Counted from the stretch's first letter, positions 44,453 to 54,274 are shown. The stretch: DNA of 64,000 nt from Ereboglobus luteus (GCF_003096195.1 NZ_CP023004.1:724501-788500), one strand, 5' to 3'. Notes: generated by a model from the sequence alone, not told the origin. Translations and numbers: made by a program.

Positions 44453-47032
44453 TTATTTCTTCAGCGTCTTAAACGTCAGTCCGTCAATGGGCTTGTTGGA
44501 GGGGAATATCAAACTCGCCAGATATCCGACGATGACACAGGTCAGGATACCCGTCGCCGCATAAAGGAAGAAGTGCAGGTTAGTGAGCCGTTGCACGAGG
44601 AACAGGACGAGCGCACTGCACACGACCCCGATCGCCGCGCCGGTTCCGCTTGCGCGTTTCGAGAAAATACCCAGCGCGAACAAACCCGCCAGCCCGCTCG
44701 CAGTAAGTCCCAGTATGCTGTTATACGCATCCCAGAGCGATGTCAGGTTCAGCTCCGCCAGCACCAGCGCCGTCACGGTGGCAAACACGCCGACAATGGC
44801 GGTCAGAACACGCGCAAGACGCAACCCCGCCGCGCCGGTCGCCTTGCCTCCAAGGCGCGTATAAAAATCCGTCATGCCCGCCGTGACGACACTGTTCAGA
44901 CTGCCGGAAACCGTGGACTGCGCCGCGGCGAAGACGCCGGCGATCACAAGGCCCGCAATCCCAACCGGCAAACTCTGCACAATATACACGGGGAATATGG
45001 AGTCCGTGGCCTGCGTGGGATCAAGCTGCGCGGGATTGTTTTTATAATATACAAAGAGCGCCGTGCCGATTGCAAAAAACAGAATGCTCGAGGGCAGCGC
45101 GAGGATTGCGTTGAACCAGATGGAACGCGCGGCCTTCTTCTCGCTCTGTGTCGTCATGTAGCGCTGCACGACGGCCTGGTCGCTGGTGTAGGGCACGAGG
45201 TTGGCAAAAATATTGCCTATAAAAATAACCCAAAACGCGTTCGCCGTGACCGACGGGCTGAGCGTCCAGTTGAACATGTGGAATTTATTGTTATCAGCCG
45301 CCGTCTTGAAGAATCCGGCGACACCGCCATCCGTGCCGCCGATGATCAGCACCAGCGTTATCAATGCCGCGCCGAGGAGAACGACCGTCTGCACGACATC
45401 AGTCCAGATGACAGCCTCCATGCCGCCCATCACCGTGTAGACGACGCACAGCACACCCATCAAAATAATACAAGTGGAGACGTTGAGATCGCACACCGCG
45501 GAAAGTGCCAGAGCCGGCAGCAGCAAAACCACCGCCTGCCTGCCGAGCTGGAATAATATAAACGCAGCGCTTCCATAAAGACGGACGGGAAGGTTGAAGC
45601 GTTTTTCCAAATATTCATAGGCCGACGTCACATTCAAACGCCGGTAGAAAGGCAAATATACTCCGATAAGAATCGGGGCGATTAGCAGAATAGAAACGTT
45701 CGCCCACAAAAACGTCCAGTCGGTCGCATAGGACTTCGCGGGAATCGCCATGAATGTCATCGAGCTGAGCATTGTGGCGTATATGGCCATGCCCGCCGCC
45801 CACCACGGGATGCGCCCGCCCGCGCGAAAATAATCATCGGTGCTTTTGTTGCGACGCGAGCACCACCACCCGATCAGCACCATGCCGGCCAAGTAGGCAA
45901 TGACGGTCGCGTAGTTTATCCAGCCGAAAGTCGCCTTTCGCCCGGCGATGGTCGCCTTCCAAACGGCGGGCGAGCGAATACCGGGTTCGCGCTCGCCGCT
46001 CGTTATGACAAAACCGCCTTCCCACGGCGTCATGCTCGTCGTCACCAGCGAGAACGGAACCTCCCCCATCGCGACCCAAGTGTCCGTGATTGTGTGATAG
46101 GCGAGGATCGTGCGCGGAAAGCCCTTGTGATTTGGCGCGGTGACGCCCCACTGGGAACCGTCGTCGCCGCCCACAAGCAGCAAGTGCGTCTGCCCCACCG
46201 GAATCGCCTGCGGCGGCGCGGCCGCGACCGAATGCGGCAAATCGGCGAGCTGTTTCCAGCCGTGATCGTGATGATAAGACCACGCATCGGTCAGCCACAC
46301 GCGCTTGGCCTGCGTGCCATCGGGACGAACCCCGCCAAACAAATAGAACGTGTCTCCAACCGCCCCGGCCTGCGCAAGAAAACGCCCGCCGCCCGGACAG
46401 GGCGCGAGCGTCTCCCAACCGGTGCCGGTGTTGTTCATGTTAAGGCGATACAACACATTCGCAGCCTCGTTGCTTGCTGGCGTTTCGAGACCGCCCGCGA
46501 CATAAATATAATTTTTCACCACCGCCCCAGCGGGCATGGCCAGCGACTTCGGCAGATCCGGAAGCGGCGCAAATTTCACGGGACCGCCGGCAGGGCGAGT
46601 GACGTGCAAAACAGTCTTGAAATTCTGCCGCGCATCACCGCCGCCGATCATGACAAAACCGTCCCTCCACGGCAGCGACAACCCGTAGCCGTTTGCCCGC
46701 GGCAAGCGCCCCTCCTCACGCCACTCCGCCGCGCCGGGCTCGAGCACGAAGACCTTGTCATACCACGTTTTGGTGCCGCCCTCCCAAGGACGTTTGTCGG
46801 GGAAATTGGCGCCCCCCGCGGCAACGAGCGCCCGGCCTGCCACGCCCGAAAAGCCGCCCGCGAAACCTTCCTTGTCGGGAAGCGCCGGAAGCTGTTCCCA
46901 GTCCAGCACGGTGTGCGTCACGGCCCGGCCGTCCGCTGCGCCATCCCCCGCCGCCTGTCCTCTCATCGTCGCGGCAAAAAGGAATGCCAGCAGTCCGGCA
47001 AAAAGTGCAAAATGTTTTTTATGAAGGGTCAT
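44453..47032 (-). CDS. NanM-type sialic acid mutarotase fused to sodium:solute symporter
   Basis: This 859-residue fusion starts with a signal sequence (MTLHKKHFALFAGLLAFLFAA). Residues about 30-370 are a kelch beta-propeller of the cyclically permuted mutarotase type (LPDKEGFAGGFSGVAGRALV, GGANFPDKRPWEGGTKTWYD). From about 372 (GWINYATVIAYLAGMVLIGW) on, a full SSS-family transporter follows with many membrane helices, including ATMLSSMTFMAIPAKSYATD and the Na+-site-like VIAGVFAAAQSTVSGSLNSV. By precedent, NanM epimerises alpha- to beta-Neu5Ac in the periplasm and SSS proteins such as NanT/SiaT import it with Na+, so the fusion would hand product directly to the carrier. It heads the operon with the enolase-superfamily gene, dehydrogenase, aldolase, NanA and sialidase. 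Start at 47032; the 54-codon upstream extension lacks a signal and is rejected. Confidence 0.92.
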   Translation of the reverse strand: MTLHKKHFALFAGLLAFLFAATMRGQAAGDGAADGRAVTHTVLDWEQLPALPDKEGFAGGFSGVAGRALVAAGGANFPDKRPWEGGTKTWYDKVFVLEPGAAEWREEGRLPRANGYGLSLPWRDGFVMIGGGDARQNFKTVLHVTRPAGGPVKFAPLPDLPKSLAMPAGAVVKNYIYVAGGLETPASNEAANVLYRLNMNNTGTGWETLAPCPGGGRFLAQAGAVGDTFYLFGGVRPDGTQAKRVWLTDAWSYHHDHGWKQLADLPHSVAAAPPQAIPVGQTHLLLVGGDDGSQWGVTAPNHKGFPRTILAYHTITDTWVAMGEVPFSLVTTSMTPWEGGFVITSGEREPGIRSPAVWKATIAGRKATFGWINYATVIAYLAGMVLIGWWCSRRNKSTDDYFRAGGRIPWWAAGMAIYATMLSSMTFMAIPAKSYATDWTFLWANVSILLIAPILIGVYLPFYRRLNVTSAYEYLEKRFNLPVRLYGSAAFILFQLGRQAVVLLLPALALSAVCDLNVSTCIILMGVLCVVYTVMGGMEAVIWTDVVQTVVLLGAALITLVLIIGGTDGGVAGFFKTAADNNKFHMFNWTLSPSVTANAFWVIFIGNIFANLVPYTSDQAVVQRYMTTQSEKKAARSIWFNAILALPSSILFFAIGTALFVYYKNNPAQLDPTQATDSIFPVYIVQSLPVGIAGLVIAGVFAAAQSTVSGSLNSVVTAGMTDFYTRLGGKATGAAGLRLARVLTAIVGVFATVTALVLAELNLTSLWDAYNSILGLTASGLAGLFALGIFSKRASGTGAAIGVVCSALVLFLVQRLTNLHFFLYAATGILTCVIVGYLASLIFPSNKPIDGLTFKTLKK

Positions 47033-47315
47033 GTTAAAGAGTATTGATCGCGTGGATGTATGCTTATGGGGCTGCGGGTATTTGGGATGCTGGGCCGCCG
47101 ACAAGGCCCAGCCAAAATTCGAACGCCCGAAATCACAAGAACAGTGCCATGGTTCGTTTCGTATACCATTTTCGTCGGGTGGTATCCGGCGCAATTGGAG
47201 TGCTGAACGTCATATCATTTCATTTGCAAGCCGCGTGAGGGTAAGTGTGCCTCCGTGGAAACAGAAAAAATTGACAAACTTCATGATAGATAAGCCGAGG
47301 CGGACACAATGCGCG
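47033..47315. other. leader region of the nan operon
   Basis: No gene is visible in this 283-base gap on the - strand between the sulfatase stop (47316) and the symporter start (47032). It is the largest gap in the 35-62 kb region and the likely place for a promoter serving the nan operon. I see no strong palindrome or intrinsic terminator. Short open frames here lack any motif. Confidence 0.4.
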
Positions 47316-48779
47316 TCATGGCACTTTTTTTGTAATCATGGCGGCATGACTGCGGACGAGGTCGGCATTACCGGGATGAGCGACAATATTTTCAGTTTCG
47401 AAAAGTTGGTCGCCTTTGTATGCGTAAAGCTCGCGCTCCACGACCTCGAGAGTGCCGAATTTTCTCCATTCGACATAGCGATGTGTCGCGGAGCGAACAG
47501 CGTAACCCATGACGGACGGAACGCCGTCCTTCCTATATTGCCACGGACGAGGAAACTGGCTGCATGCTCCGTCAAGCCCTTTGGCATTCGGATTGCCGAG
47601 ATTGGACACAAGGCTGCGCCCTTCAAGTTTATCCCGGGAGGGAAGGTTGCAGAGTTCAATAAGCGTTGGATAAATGTCCAGAAGCTCGACAAGCGCGTCC
47701 GTGCGCACACCGCGCGGGCGACCATCCGGCGTGGCAATAATAAAGGGCACGCGGGTGTCGGCTTCGTAGCAGGTGGTCTTGCACCACAAACCATGCTCGC
47801 CAAGATGATATCCGTGGTCGCTCCAGAGAACTATGATTGTGTTTTTATCGAGTCCCGTTTGCTTGAGCGCATCCAGCACACGCCCGATTTGCGCATCGGT
47901 AAAGCTGGTTGCCGCATAATAACCATGGCGCAAGCGGGCGATTTGTTCCGGAGTGAAGGCATCGACCTTGGGCATGTCGGAATAACCGCGAAGCTCCACG
48001 GAATTATGCAAGGCGAGCGTGGGCGCCCCCATGGGCGGGGCCGCCTGTTCCAATGGTGGAATTTTTTTCGGATCGTAGAGATCCCAATAGCGTTTTGGCG
48101 CGGTAAAGGGCGCATGGGGCTTGCGGAATCCCACGGCGAGAAAAAACGGAAGCGCGCCCGGCTCGCGCCCGGCCAGTTGTTTCAATGAAGCGACGGCATC
48201 CCGCGCCGTCTTGCCATCCGCATATTCTTCATCGGGTGCGTCCACAAACTCCGTGGCGGCCGCCTTCCCTCCCTTGTGTGGTTTGCGATTCTCCTCCAGA
48301 TGATAGTCGTCGCGCTTTGGCGCGCGCAACTGTTGCTCGACATCGCTCCAAGACTGGGGGTCGCGTTTGCCGTCGTGGTATATTTTTCCAATGCTATGCG
48401 TGTAATACCCATTGAGTTTAAAATGCTCCGGCATCGGCACGGCATCGGGCGTGGTTTTGCGGAAATCGGCGCGCAAATCCCACACCCGTAGGGAGTCGGG
48501 ACGGCGACCCGTGAGCACCGACTGGCGCGAAGGATTGCAAACCGCCTGCTGGGTGTAGGCCCGCGCAAACAGGGTGCCTTGCGTGGCAAGGCGATCTATA
48601 TTCGGCGTGATGGCCGAGGAATCGCCATAACAACCGAGGTTCAGACGCAGATCGTCGCAAACAATAAAAAGAACATTCGGGCGCGCCACAGGCTGCCTGG
48701 TCGCGGGAGAGGAAGGGGCTGCAGCAAAACCCGCGGTGACAGTCAGTGCCGCGAGGGAAGTGAGCGTTTTAGTTTTCAT
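47316..48779 (-). CDS. sulfatase, Cys-type (iduronate-2-sulfatase-like)
   Basis: This 487-residue secreted sulfatase has a signal peptide at about 1-21 (LTSLAALTVTAGFAAA). The metal-binding start is FIVCDDLR (38-45). The formylglycine motif is C81-N-P-S-R85 followed by LTGRRPD. Conserved downstream blocks are GKIYHDGK, VGFRKPHAPFTAP, WSDHGYHLGEHGLW and the C-terminal sulfatase tail. The GFRKPHAPFTAPKRYWDLY region is typical of iduronate-2-sulfatase-like (S1_7) enzymes, which act on 2-O-sulfated uronate or related sugars, but substrate assignment is uncertain. The cysteine must be matured by an anaerobic-type sulfatase-maturating enzyme, not present in the window. It is 29 bases downstream of the GH36 gene, probably in the same transcript. 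Confidence 0.93.
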   Translation of the reverse strand: MKTKTLTSLAALTVTAGFAAAPSSPATRQPVARPNVLFIVCDDLRLNLGCYGDSSAITPNIDRLATQGTLFARAYTQQAVCNPSRQSVLTGRRPDSLRVWDLRADFRKTTPDAVPMPEHFKLNGYYTHSIGKIYHDGKRDPQSWSDVEQQLRAPKRDDYHLEENRKPHKGGKAAATEFVDAPDEEYADGKTARDAVASLKQLAGREPGALPFFLAVGFRKPHAPFTAPKRYWDLYDPKKIPPLEQAAPPMGAPTLALHNSVELRGYSDMPKVDAFTPEQIARLRHGYYAATSFTDAQIGRVLDALKQTGLDKNTIIVLWSDHGYHLGEHGLWCKTTCYEADTRVPFIIATPDGRPRGVRTDALVELLDIYPTLIELCNLPSRDKLEGRSLVSNLGNPNAKGLDGACSQFPRPWQYRKDGVPSVMGYAVRSATHRYVEWRKFGTLEVVERELYAYKGDQLFETENIVAHPGNADLVRSHAAMITKKVP

Positions 48780-48808
48780 ATGAAAATTCAGGATTCATCC
48801 GGCAAGCC

Positions 48809-50986
48809 TTAGGGAGCGGCCAACTCAATCATTGATATTTCGAATATTCCACTTCTATAGGCTCCCTTAACCGGAAAATCCATGCCGATCTCCATCAAGT
48901 AACTGCCTTTGAAGTTTCCTTTTACACCCTTTATCCGGTAGGTGGCGTCGGGCAGCAGGTTGCAAAGACGCACCAGCGGACTGCGCTGTTTGTCCGGCAC
49001 TGTATTGCCTGGGTATTCTGCCAGATTGTATACAAAAACCAGAGCCGCCCTTTTTGTCCTGTCCGTATATTGAAGGACATTTCTGTTCTCGTCGTGAGGC
49101 GACACAAGCCGGCTGACATCGCCTTGCTGCACTATATTTCGTATTTTTTTATATTGCGCGATTTTTTCCCGGGCGATTTTTCTCTGCCCGCCGCTCCACT
49201 TGGCGATGTCGCAGCCGATGCCCAGCACGCCGGCCATGCTGACATCGAACTTGTATTCGAGCGGAAGGCTGCGCCGGTGCCAGTCCTTTTCGGAAACCCA
49301 CGAAACCATTGTGTTGGCGGGGAACAGCGCCAAGTATGAATCGTGCATGAATATGCGGTCAACCGGATCGGAAATATCGCTTGGCCAAGTGCAATCGAAA
49401 CGAGCCATCATGCCCAAATCAAGGCGGCCTCCGCCGCTCGAACAATTTTCGAACCACACATCCGGAAACTCGGAACGCAAGGTTTCCACCAGGCGGTATA
49501 GATTTTCCACATAACGAACGCGCACCGCGCGCTGCTCGCCGGCGGGAGCCGACGGGAAGCCGGGATCGCTGAGTGTTTTGTTCGCATCCCATTTAACATA
49601 TTTTATGTTATGGTTCTTGAGGAGATCATGTATGCTTTTATGCAAATATTGATACACATCCTCGCGGGCCAGGTTTAGCATGCATTGGGGACGTTTTGTC
49701 CGGTGGAGTTCACGGTTGGGGAAATGGAAAACCCAGTCGGGATGCGCCCTGTAAAGATCGCTGTCGGGATTGACCATCTCCGGCTCAATCCAAATGCCGA
49801 AGTCGAGCCCCATTGCGTTTATCTTTTCTATCATGGGCGAAAGCCCGTTGGGAAATTTTTCCTTGTCCACGGTCCAGTCCCCGAGCCCCGCGTTGGCATT
49901 TTTGCGTCCCTTGAACCAACCGTCGTCTATGACAAACATCTCCACGCCCAACTCGGCGGCCACTTTGGCCAGGGCCAGTTGCTGATCCTCGTTGATATCG
50001 AATGTGGTGGCATACCAGCTATTATATAAAACCGGCCTTATTTTTTCACGCAAGGGGGCGGGAAGCGTTTTTTCCCTTATATAAGACGCCATGGATGCGG
50101 TTGCTCCGTTTGCGCCTTGTTCAGTATATCCAAAAAGCATCTTTGGCGTGGCAAAGGTTTGTCCGGGGCGAAGATTGATCTCCTGATCCCAAAAATTAAT
50201 GCCTCCGGCAATCTGCACCAAACCGGGGAAAAATTTCTCGAAATCCACCCGCCAATTGCCGCTGTAACACAAAGTGCCGAACCACACCCTTCCATCATTC
50301 ATTCCCGTTTCTCCCTCGGGGCGAACCATAAACGACGAGGCTCCATGCGATTTGAATGCCTTAACCTGCAGCGTTTTTATTCCCTGCGTAAGTTTTGTGG
50401 TATGCGGCACCAGTTCATGGCCCCAAGCTCCCGAGTAATGGGTTAATTCATAGACATCCTTTGGAAGGAACACAGAACCAGAGAGCATATTTTCCACGCG
50501 TATATTGTCTTTTGAACCGGTATTTATTGCCTCAACCCATTTCTCGATCACGTCATATTCAGGAAGAACACGAATGTATGAGGCGACTTCCAGGGGGTAA
50601 TGCTTGTCACGCTGGACGATCTTGAGCACCGGATATCCGTCCATGCTTAATATCTCATGGTCTTTATATTCCAGTTCGATATCGCGAACGCCGTCTGCGA
50701 AGACGACTTCGAGCATGGGCATCTCAAACACATTTCCGCCTCGCACGGGAACCTCTTGCCCCTGCATCTTGACTTTATCCATCCGTTGCAGGCGGTTTCC
50801 AAAATAGAGGACATTGACGGGTCCCTTGCCCGACACCGCCAGATGATACACCGCGGATCTGGTTTGAATGCTCCAGCTCTTGCCGGAGGGGCCAACAGTT
50901 ATGGCGCTCTCTTGAGCCGGCAGGCACGCGCCAAGGAACATCGCGCCGCATGCCAGCGCAAAGACAAAATATTTTCCAAAGTTCAT
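48809..50986 (-). CDS. GH36 alpha-galactosidase / alpha-N-acetylgalactosaminidase, probable lipoprotein
   Basis: This 725-residue protein has an N-terminal lipobox (FLGA-C21), so it is probably lipid-anchored in the envelope. A beta-sandwich domain (about 30-320) precedes the TIM barrel. VLYNSWYATTFDINEDQQ opens the barrel, and VIDDGWFKGR and EPEMVNPDSDLY follow. The nucleophile is D467 in KYVKWDANK, and the acid/base region is WPSDISDPVDR (D537/D540). This order is characteristic of GH36 (clan GH-D). It would remove terminal alpha-galactose or alpha-GalNAc, as on blood-group or mucin glycans. Three bases separate it from the multidomain sialidase-like gene upstream and 29 from the sulfatase downstream, so the three are likely co-transcribed. 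Confidence 0.93.
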   Translation of the reverse strand: MNFGKYFVFALACGAMFLGACLPAQESAITVGPSGKSWSIQTRSAVYHLAVSGKGPVNVLYFGNRLQRMDKVKMQGQEVPVRGGNVFEMPMLEVVFADGVRDIELEYKDHEILSMDGYPVLKIVQRDKHYPLEVASYIRVLPEYDVIEKWVEAINTGSKDNIRVENMLSGSVFLPKDVYELTHYSGAWGHELVPHTTKLTQGIKTLQVKAFKSHGASSFMVRPEGETGMNDGRVWFGTLCYSGNWRVDFEKFFPGLVQIAGGINFWDQEINLRPGQTFATPKMLFGYTEQGANGATASMASYIREKTLPAPLREKIRPVLYNSWYATTFDINEDQQLALAKVAAELGVEMFVIDDGWFKGRKNANAGLGDWTVDKEKFPNGLSPMIEKINAMGLDFGIWIEPEMVNPDSDLYRAHPDWVFHFPNRELHRTKRPQCMLNLAREDVYQYLHKSIHDLLKNHNIKYVKWDANKTLSDPGFPSAPAGEQRAVRVRYVENLYRLVETLRSEFPDVWFENCSSGGGRLDLGMMARFDCTWPSDISDPVDRIFMHDSYLALFPANTMVSWVSEKDWHRRSLPLEYKFDVSMAGVLGIGCDIAKWSGGQRKIAREKIAQYKKIRNIVQQGDVSRLVSPHDENRNVLQYTDRTKRAALVFVYNLAEYPGNTVPDKQRSPLVRLCNLLPDATYRIKGVKGNFKGSYLMEIGMDFPVKGAYRSGIFEISMIELAAP

Positions 50987-50989
50987 AAA

Positions 50990-53900
50990 TCAAAGATCCT
51001 GTTGTTTTTTGTTTCCACCAAGACGGACTCCGACGAAGACAAGCATGGTGACGATGAAATACCAGGACAGGCCGCCACCGCCGCCGCCACCGGAATCAGG
51101 CGAGGGAGCGGGGGGAGTGTTCGTGCCGGTGTATTCCATAAGCGGAAGTGTGGTAACGTTGTCATCGCCGTCGATGCGACGGATGACTGCATTGCCGGTG
51201 TCGGCCACGTAGAGATTGCCATCCTCGGCGAGGACAAGCGCGGTCGGGTTGGCGAACCATGCGTTGGTTCCCGAACCGTCCTTGAACCCGGCGATGCCTG
51301 GAGTCTGGCCTGCGATTGTGTATACAGTGCCGGAATGGATTTCCCGAATGAGGGAATTACCCGTGTCGCACACAAAGACATCGCCGTTTGAGTCAACTGC
51401 CACGCCCTGCGGCGCCCTGAATGTGGCGGCGGAAACCGCGCCATCAACCGCGCCGGCCGCGTTGGGTTTACCCGCGAGAGTGGTCACGCTGCCAGTGACG
51501 GCCGAGAGGTAGCGGATGGCATTATTACCGGTGTCGGCAATATAGAGGTTGCCGGCGACATCGATCGCGATGCCGGACGGGGCGTTGAATAGCACGCCGG
51601 GACCGACACCATTGGCGTAACCTGGAATGCCTGCGCCAGCGAGGAGGGTGACAGTGCCATCGGGGGCGATTTTTTTGATGAGGTGATTGCTAGTGTCGGC
51701 GATGTAAACATCCCCCGTCGCATCGTGCGCGACAGTCGCGCGGGGATGATTGAATGTTGTGGCAGTGGTTGTCACAACACCATCGGCGGAGATGGTGCGG
51801 ATGAGGGAGTTGCCCGTGTCCGCGATGATCATGTCGCCCGCAGTATTTATGGCGACGCCTCGGGGGCTGCGAAAGAGCGCTTCAGTGGCGGCACCATCCG
51901 CATTGCCAGCCGAGCCAGACTGGCCGGCGAAAGCAGCAACCTGCCAGTCAGTTTGTGTGATTTTTTGGACAGTGTGCGACTGGATGTCGGTGATATAGAG
52001 GTCGGGGTTGGCGGTGCCGGAGGTCGCCGTGATGCCGGCGGGAGCGGGAAGCGTCTCGGCGAGGAGCCGCAGCGTCATTTCGTTGCTGTAAACGTCCTCC
52101 GTGTGGTTCATCGCGACATAACGATATTGCCAGCCGTTTTTCCCCGCAGTGTTGACAATGGTGAGATGATCGCCGGCCGCACCCTGATAATCTGACGAGC
52201 CGCCAACATCGGCCCAGTCAGCGGAACTATTTGGGCGATACTGCCATTTGAAAGAAGGATCGGGAATGCCTGTGCCGGAGGCAACCAGATCAAGAGGATG
52301 GTATCCAGTGACGGCAGACTGCGAAGAAACAAGCTCGCCCAGATTGAATGGTTTAACCGCCGCTTTGTATTCGCCATTATTTGGAGGCGTCCCGATGCCA
52401 CCGGGCGCGCGCACTGAAATGGAACCGTCAGTGACGCCCTCGGGGACAATCACAACGATTTGCCCATCGGTTTGGGAAACAAACGAAGAAACCTCAATGT
52501 TACCAAAAAACACCTTGTTTACCGATGTGAGATTAGTGCCGGTAATGGTAACGGTATTCCCGGGCCAGACGGCTTGGCAGGAAACGGAATCAACCACAGG
52601 CGCCGGATGGGTCATGCCAGAGGTGGCGGAAGTGATGCCATTGTCAGTGCGCACGATAATTTTGTCACCAACCTTCACTCCTCCACGAATGGAAATTTTG
52701 ATTTCAGTGTCAGTGCTAGAAGCAATCAGCGCCGGAACATCGGCGATGAGCACCTCCTTGAGATCTGTAAAATTGGAACCAATAATGGTGACATGATTAT
52801 CGGCGTCGGGTTCGGACACACTTGTGATCACCGGCGCCGGCAGCGCCGGCAAACCACAAGCAACGCGGAAAGCGTAAGTATCAAGCGGACGGCTGATGCG
52901 GTAGGCGCTGGCGTATTGCGTGTAAATACCAACATACACAAAGATGTGCTGCTTGCCAGCGGCCTCGTCCACAATGGAACCGCCGGGATGGAAGCCGTCC
53001 TTGTTGCCCTTATCACCATATATCGAGGAATCCCATCCTCCGAGAATAATGCCCTGGCGTTCCACGATGTTTCCATCAAAACGCCACGTTGCACCTCCAT
53101 TAAGCAGATCAACGGGATCAATGCTCCAGATGTTGAGCGAGTTGTTGACGGTGTCCACATTGGACGGATCGGCGGGGAGCGGATCCTCCGCGCCGTTGCC
53201 CCAGCGGGAGCTTTGGATCATTTCAATGCGGCCTGTGACGGGATTGTATATAACTTCGGCGGTGTCATGCGCCTCGTATGCATTCTTGCCCTTGGCTGTG
53301 GGAGTCTGTCCATTACCCGCAATATTGGTGCGGGCGGTGGTGAACGAAATACTGGAGAAGGCCGCGCCAGGGGTGTGCGCATACACATGCTGCGTATAAT
53401 AGTATTTTCCAGAGACTGAATCGTAACCGTAGGCGTTGGTGCGTTCGCGCCCGATCATCACCATATGCCCAGATCCCCATGTGGCGAGAGCGGGCTCAAT
53501 GCTGCGGGAGTCGGCCGTGTTAGCCCAAGATCTGACCTGCCAAGTTTCGCCGGCATTGGAACTGCTCGCGAGATAATTTGCCTTGCCGGTGCCGCTACCC
53601 GTTACCTGGCCGAAAGGCACAACAAGACCAAACTCCGGATGGCGAATCATATTCGGGCCGGAATGGACGGCCGCAGTCGGCAAGGCGGAAAGCGCGTCGG
53701 TTTGCTCGCGCCAAGTCACGCCGCGATCATCGGAAAGATACACGCGGAAGAGTTTTCCCGCCGTCAATGTGGTGTCATCGCTATCATGCTTTCCCGTGAC
53801 GGCCACAAGCCGCGGATTATCAGATCCCGTCGGGTAAGCCCAGGACAAGGCATGCATTCCCTTGTAGTCATATTTGCCAAGCGAAGCGACATTCCCCTCC

Positions 53901-54274
53901 GCGTTGATACCCAATGCGGGCGAAGCGCTCAACACATCAGCGGGCTGCCACGCGACCATGTCATCGGAATATATTACACGACGGGCGTTGTCTGGATAGC
54001 TGTCGTATCCCGAGTGGTTCCGGAGGTTTCGGATCAACACCACCGTGCGCCCGTCGGGCAGTCGCGTCGCGACGGGCCAGCCCACGTGGCGATAACCGGT
54101 GTCCGGTGCGGCAAGCACGCGCTCCAGCTGCAGCGTGCCGTTGTCTATCAACGCCTGCGTGCGCGCTTTTTGCGCGTCACTAAAATCGAAGTCTGCAAGC
54201 GTGGTGCTGTCCATCGGCGCCGCGGTGAGCGAGGAGGCAAGCATGACAATAAATAACAAGGCGTTTAGTTTCAT
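50990..54274 (-). CDS. multidomain sialidase-like / IPT / NHL surface protein
   Basis: This protein of about 1,094 residues begins with a signal peptide (MKLNALLFIVMLASSLTAAP). Residues about 25-490 form a sialidase-like propeller: Asp-box-like SDDRGVTW and SNAGETW are present, but the canonical RIP is replaced (GWPVATRLPDG), so classical exo-sialidase activity is doubtful. Two IPT/TIG domains follow (PVITSVSEPDADNH..., PAPVVDSVSCQAVWPG...), then an Ig-like domain with FKWQYRPN. At least five NHL repeats (GDVYIADTSNHLIKKI, GNLYIADTGNNAIRYL) suggest a second propeller. The tail is SGGGGGGG, a hydrophobic segment (LSWYFIVTMLVFVGV) and GGNKKQQ, a GlyGly-CTERM-like anchor. Probably a surface glycan-binding or trans-sialidase-like protein. 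The start could also be 54319, which adds 15 residues before the hydrophobic core. Confidence 0.85.
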   Translation of the reverse strand: MKLNALLFIVMLASSLTAAPMDSTTLADFDFSDAQKARTQALIDNGTLQLERVLAAPDTGYRHVGWPVATRLPDGRTVVLIRNLRNHSGYDSYPDNARRVIYSDDMVAWQPADVLSASPALGINAEGNVASLGKYDYKGMHALSWAYPTGSDNPRLVAVTGKHDSDDTTLTAGKLFRVYLSDDRGVTWREQTDALSALPTAAVHSGPNMIRHPEFGLVVPFGQVTGSGTGKANYLASSSNAGETWQVRSWANTADSRSIEPALATWGSGHMVMIGRERTNAYGYDSVSGKYYYTQHVYAHTPGAAFSSISFTTARTNIAGNGQTPTAKGKNAYEAHDTAEVIYNPVTGRIEMIQSSRWGNGAEDPLPADPSNVDTVNNSLNIWSIDPVDLLNGGATWRFDGNIVERQGIILGGWDSSIYGDKGNKDGFHPGGSIVDEAAGKQHIFVYVGIYTQYASAYRISRPLDTYAFRVACGLPALPAPVITSVSEPDADNHVTIIGSNFTDLKEVLIADVPALIASSTDTEIKISIRGGVKVGDKIIVRTDNGITSATSGMTHPAPVVDSVSCQAVWPGNTVTITGTNLTSVNKVFFGNIEVSSFVSQTDGQIVVIVPEGVTDGSISVRAPGGIGTPPNNGEYKAAVKPFNLGELVSSQSAVTGYHPLDLVASGTGIPDPSFKWQYRPNSSADWADVGGSSDYQGAAGDHLTIVNTAGKNGWQYRYVAMNHTEDVYSNEMTLRLLAETLPAPAGITATSGTANPDLYITDIQSHTVQKITQTDWQVAAFAGQSGSAGNADGAATEALFRSPRGVAINTAGDMIIADTGNSLIRTISADGVVTTTATTFNHPRATVAHDATGDVYIADTSNHLIKKIAPDGTVTLLAGAGIPGYANGVGPGVLFNAPSGIAIDVAGNLYIADTGNNAIRYLSAVTGSVTTLAGKPNAAGAVDGAVSAATFRAPQGVAVDSNGDVFVCDTGNSLIREIHSGTVYTIAGQTPGIAGFKDGSGTNAWFANPTALVLAEDGNLYVADTGNAVIRRIDGDDNVTTLPLMEYTGTNTPPAPSPDSGGGGGGGLSWYFIVTMLVFVGVRLGGNKKQQDL

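Noticed and set aside
44453-47194. Longer start at 47194 for the symporter fusion
   Set aside because: The extra 54 residues precede a complete signal peptide and have no sequence character; 47032 is the better start.
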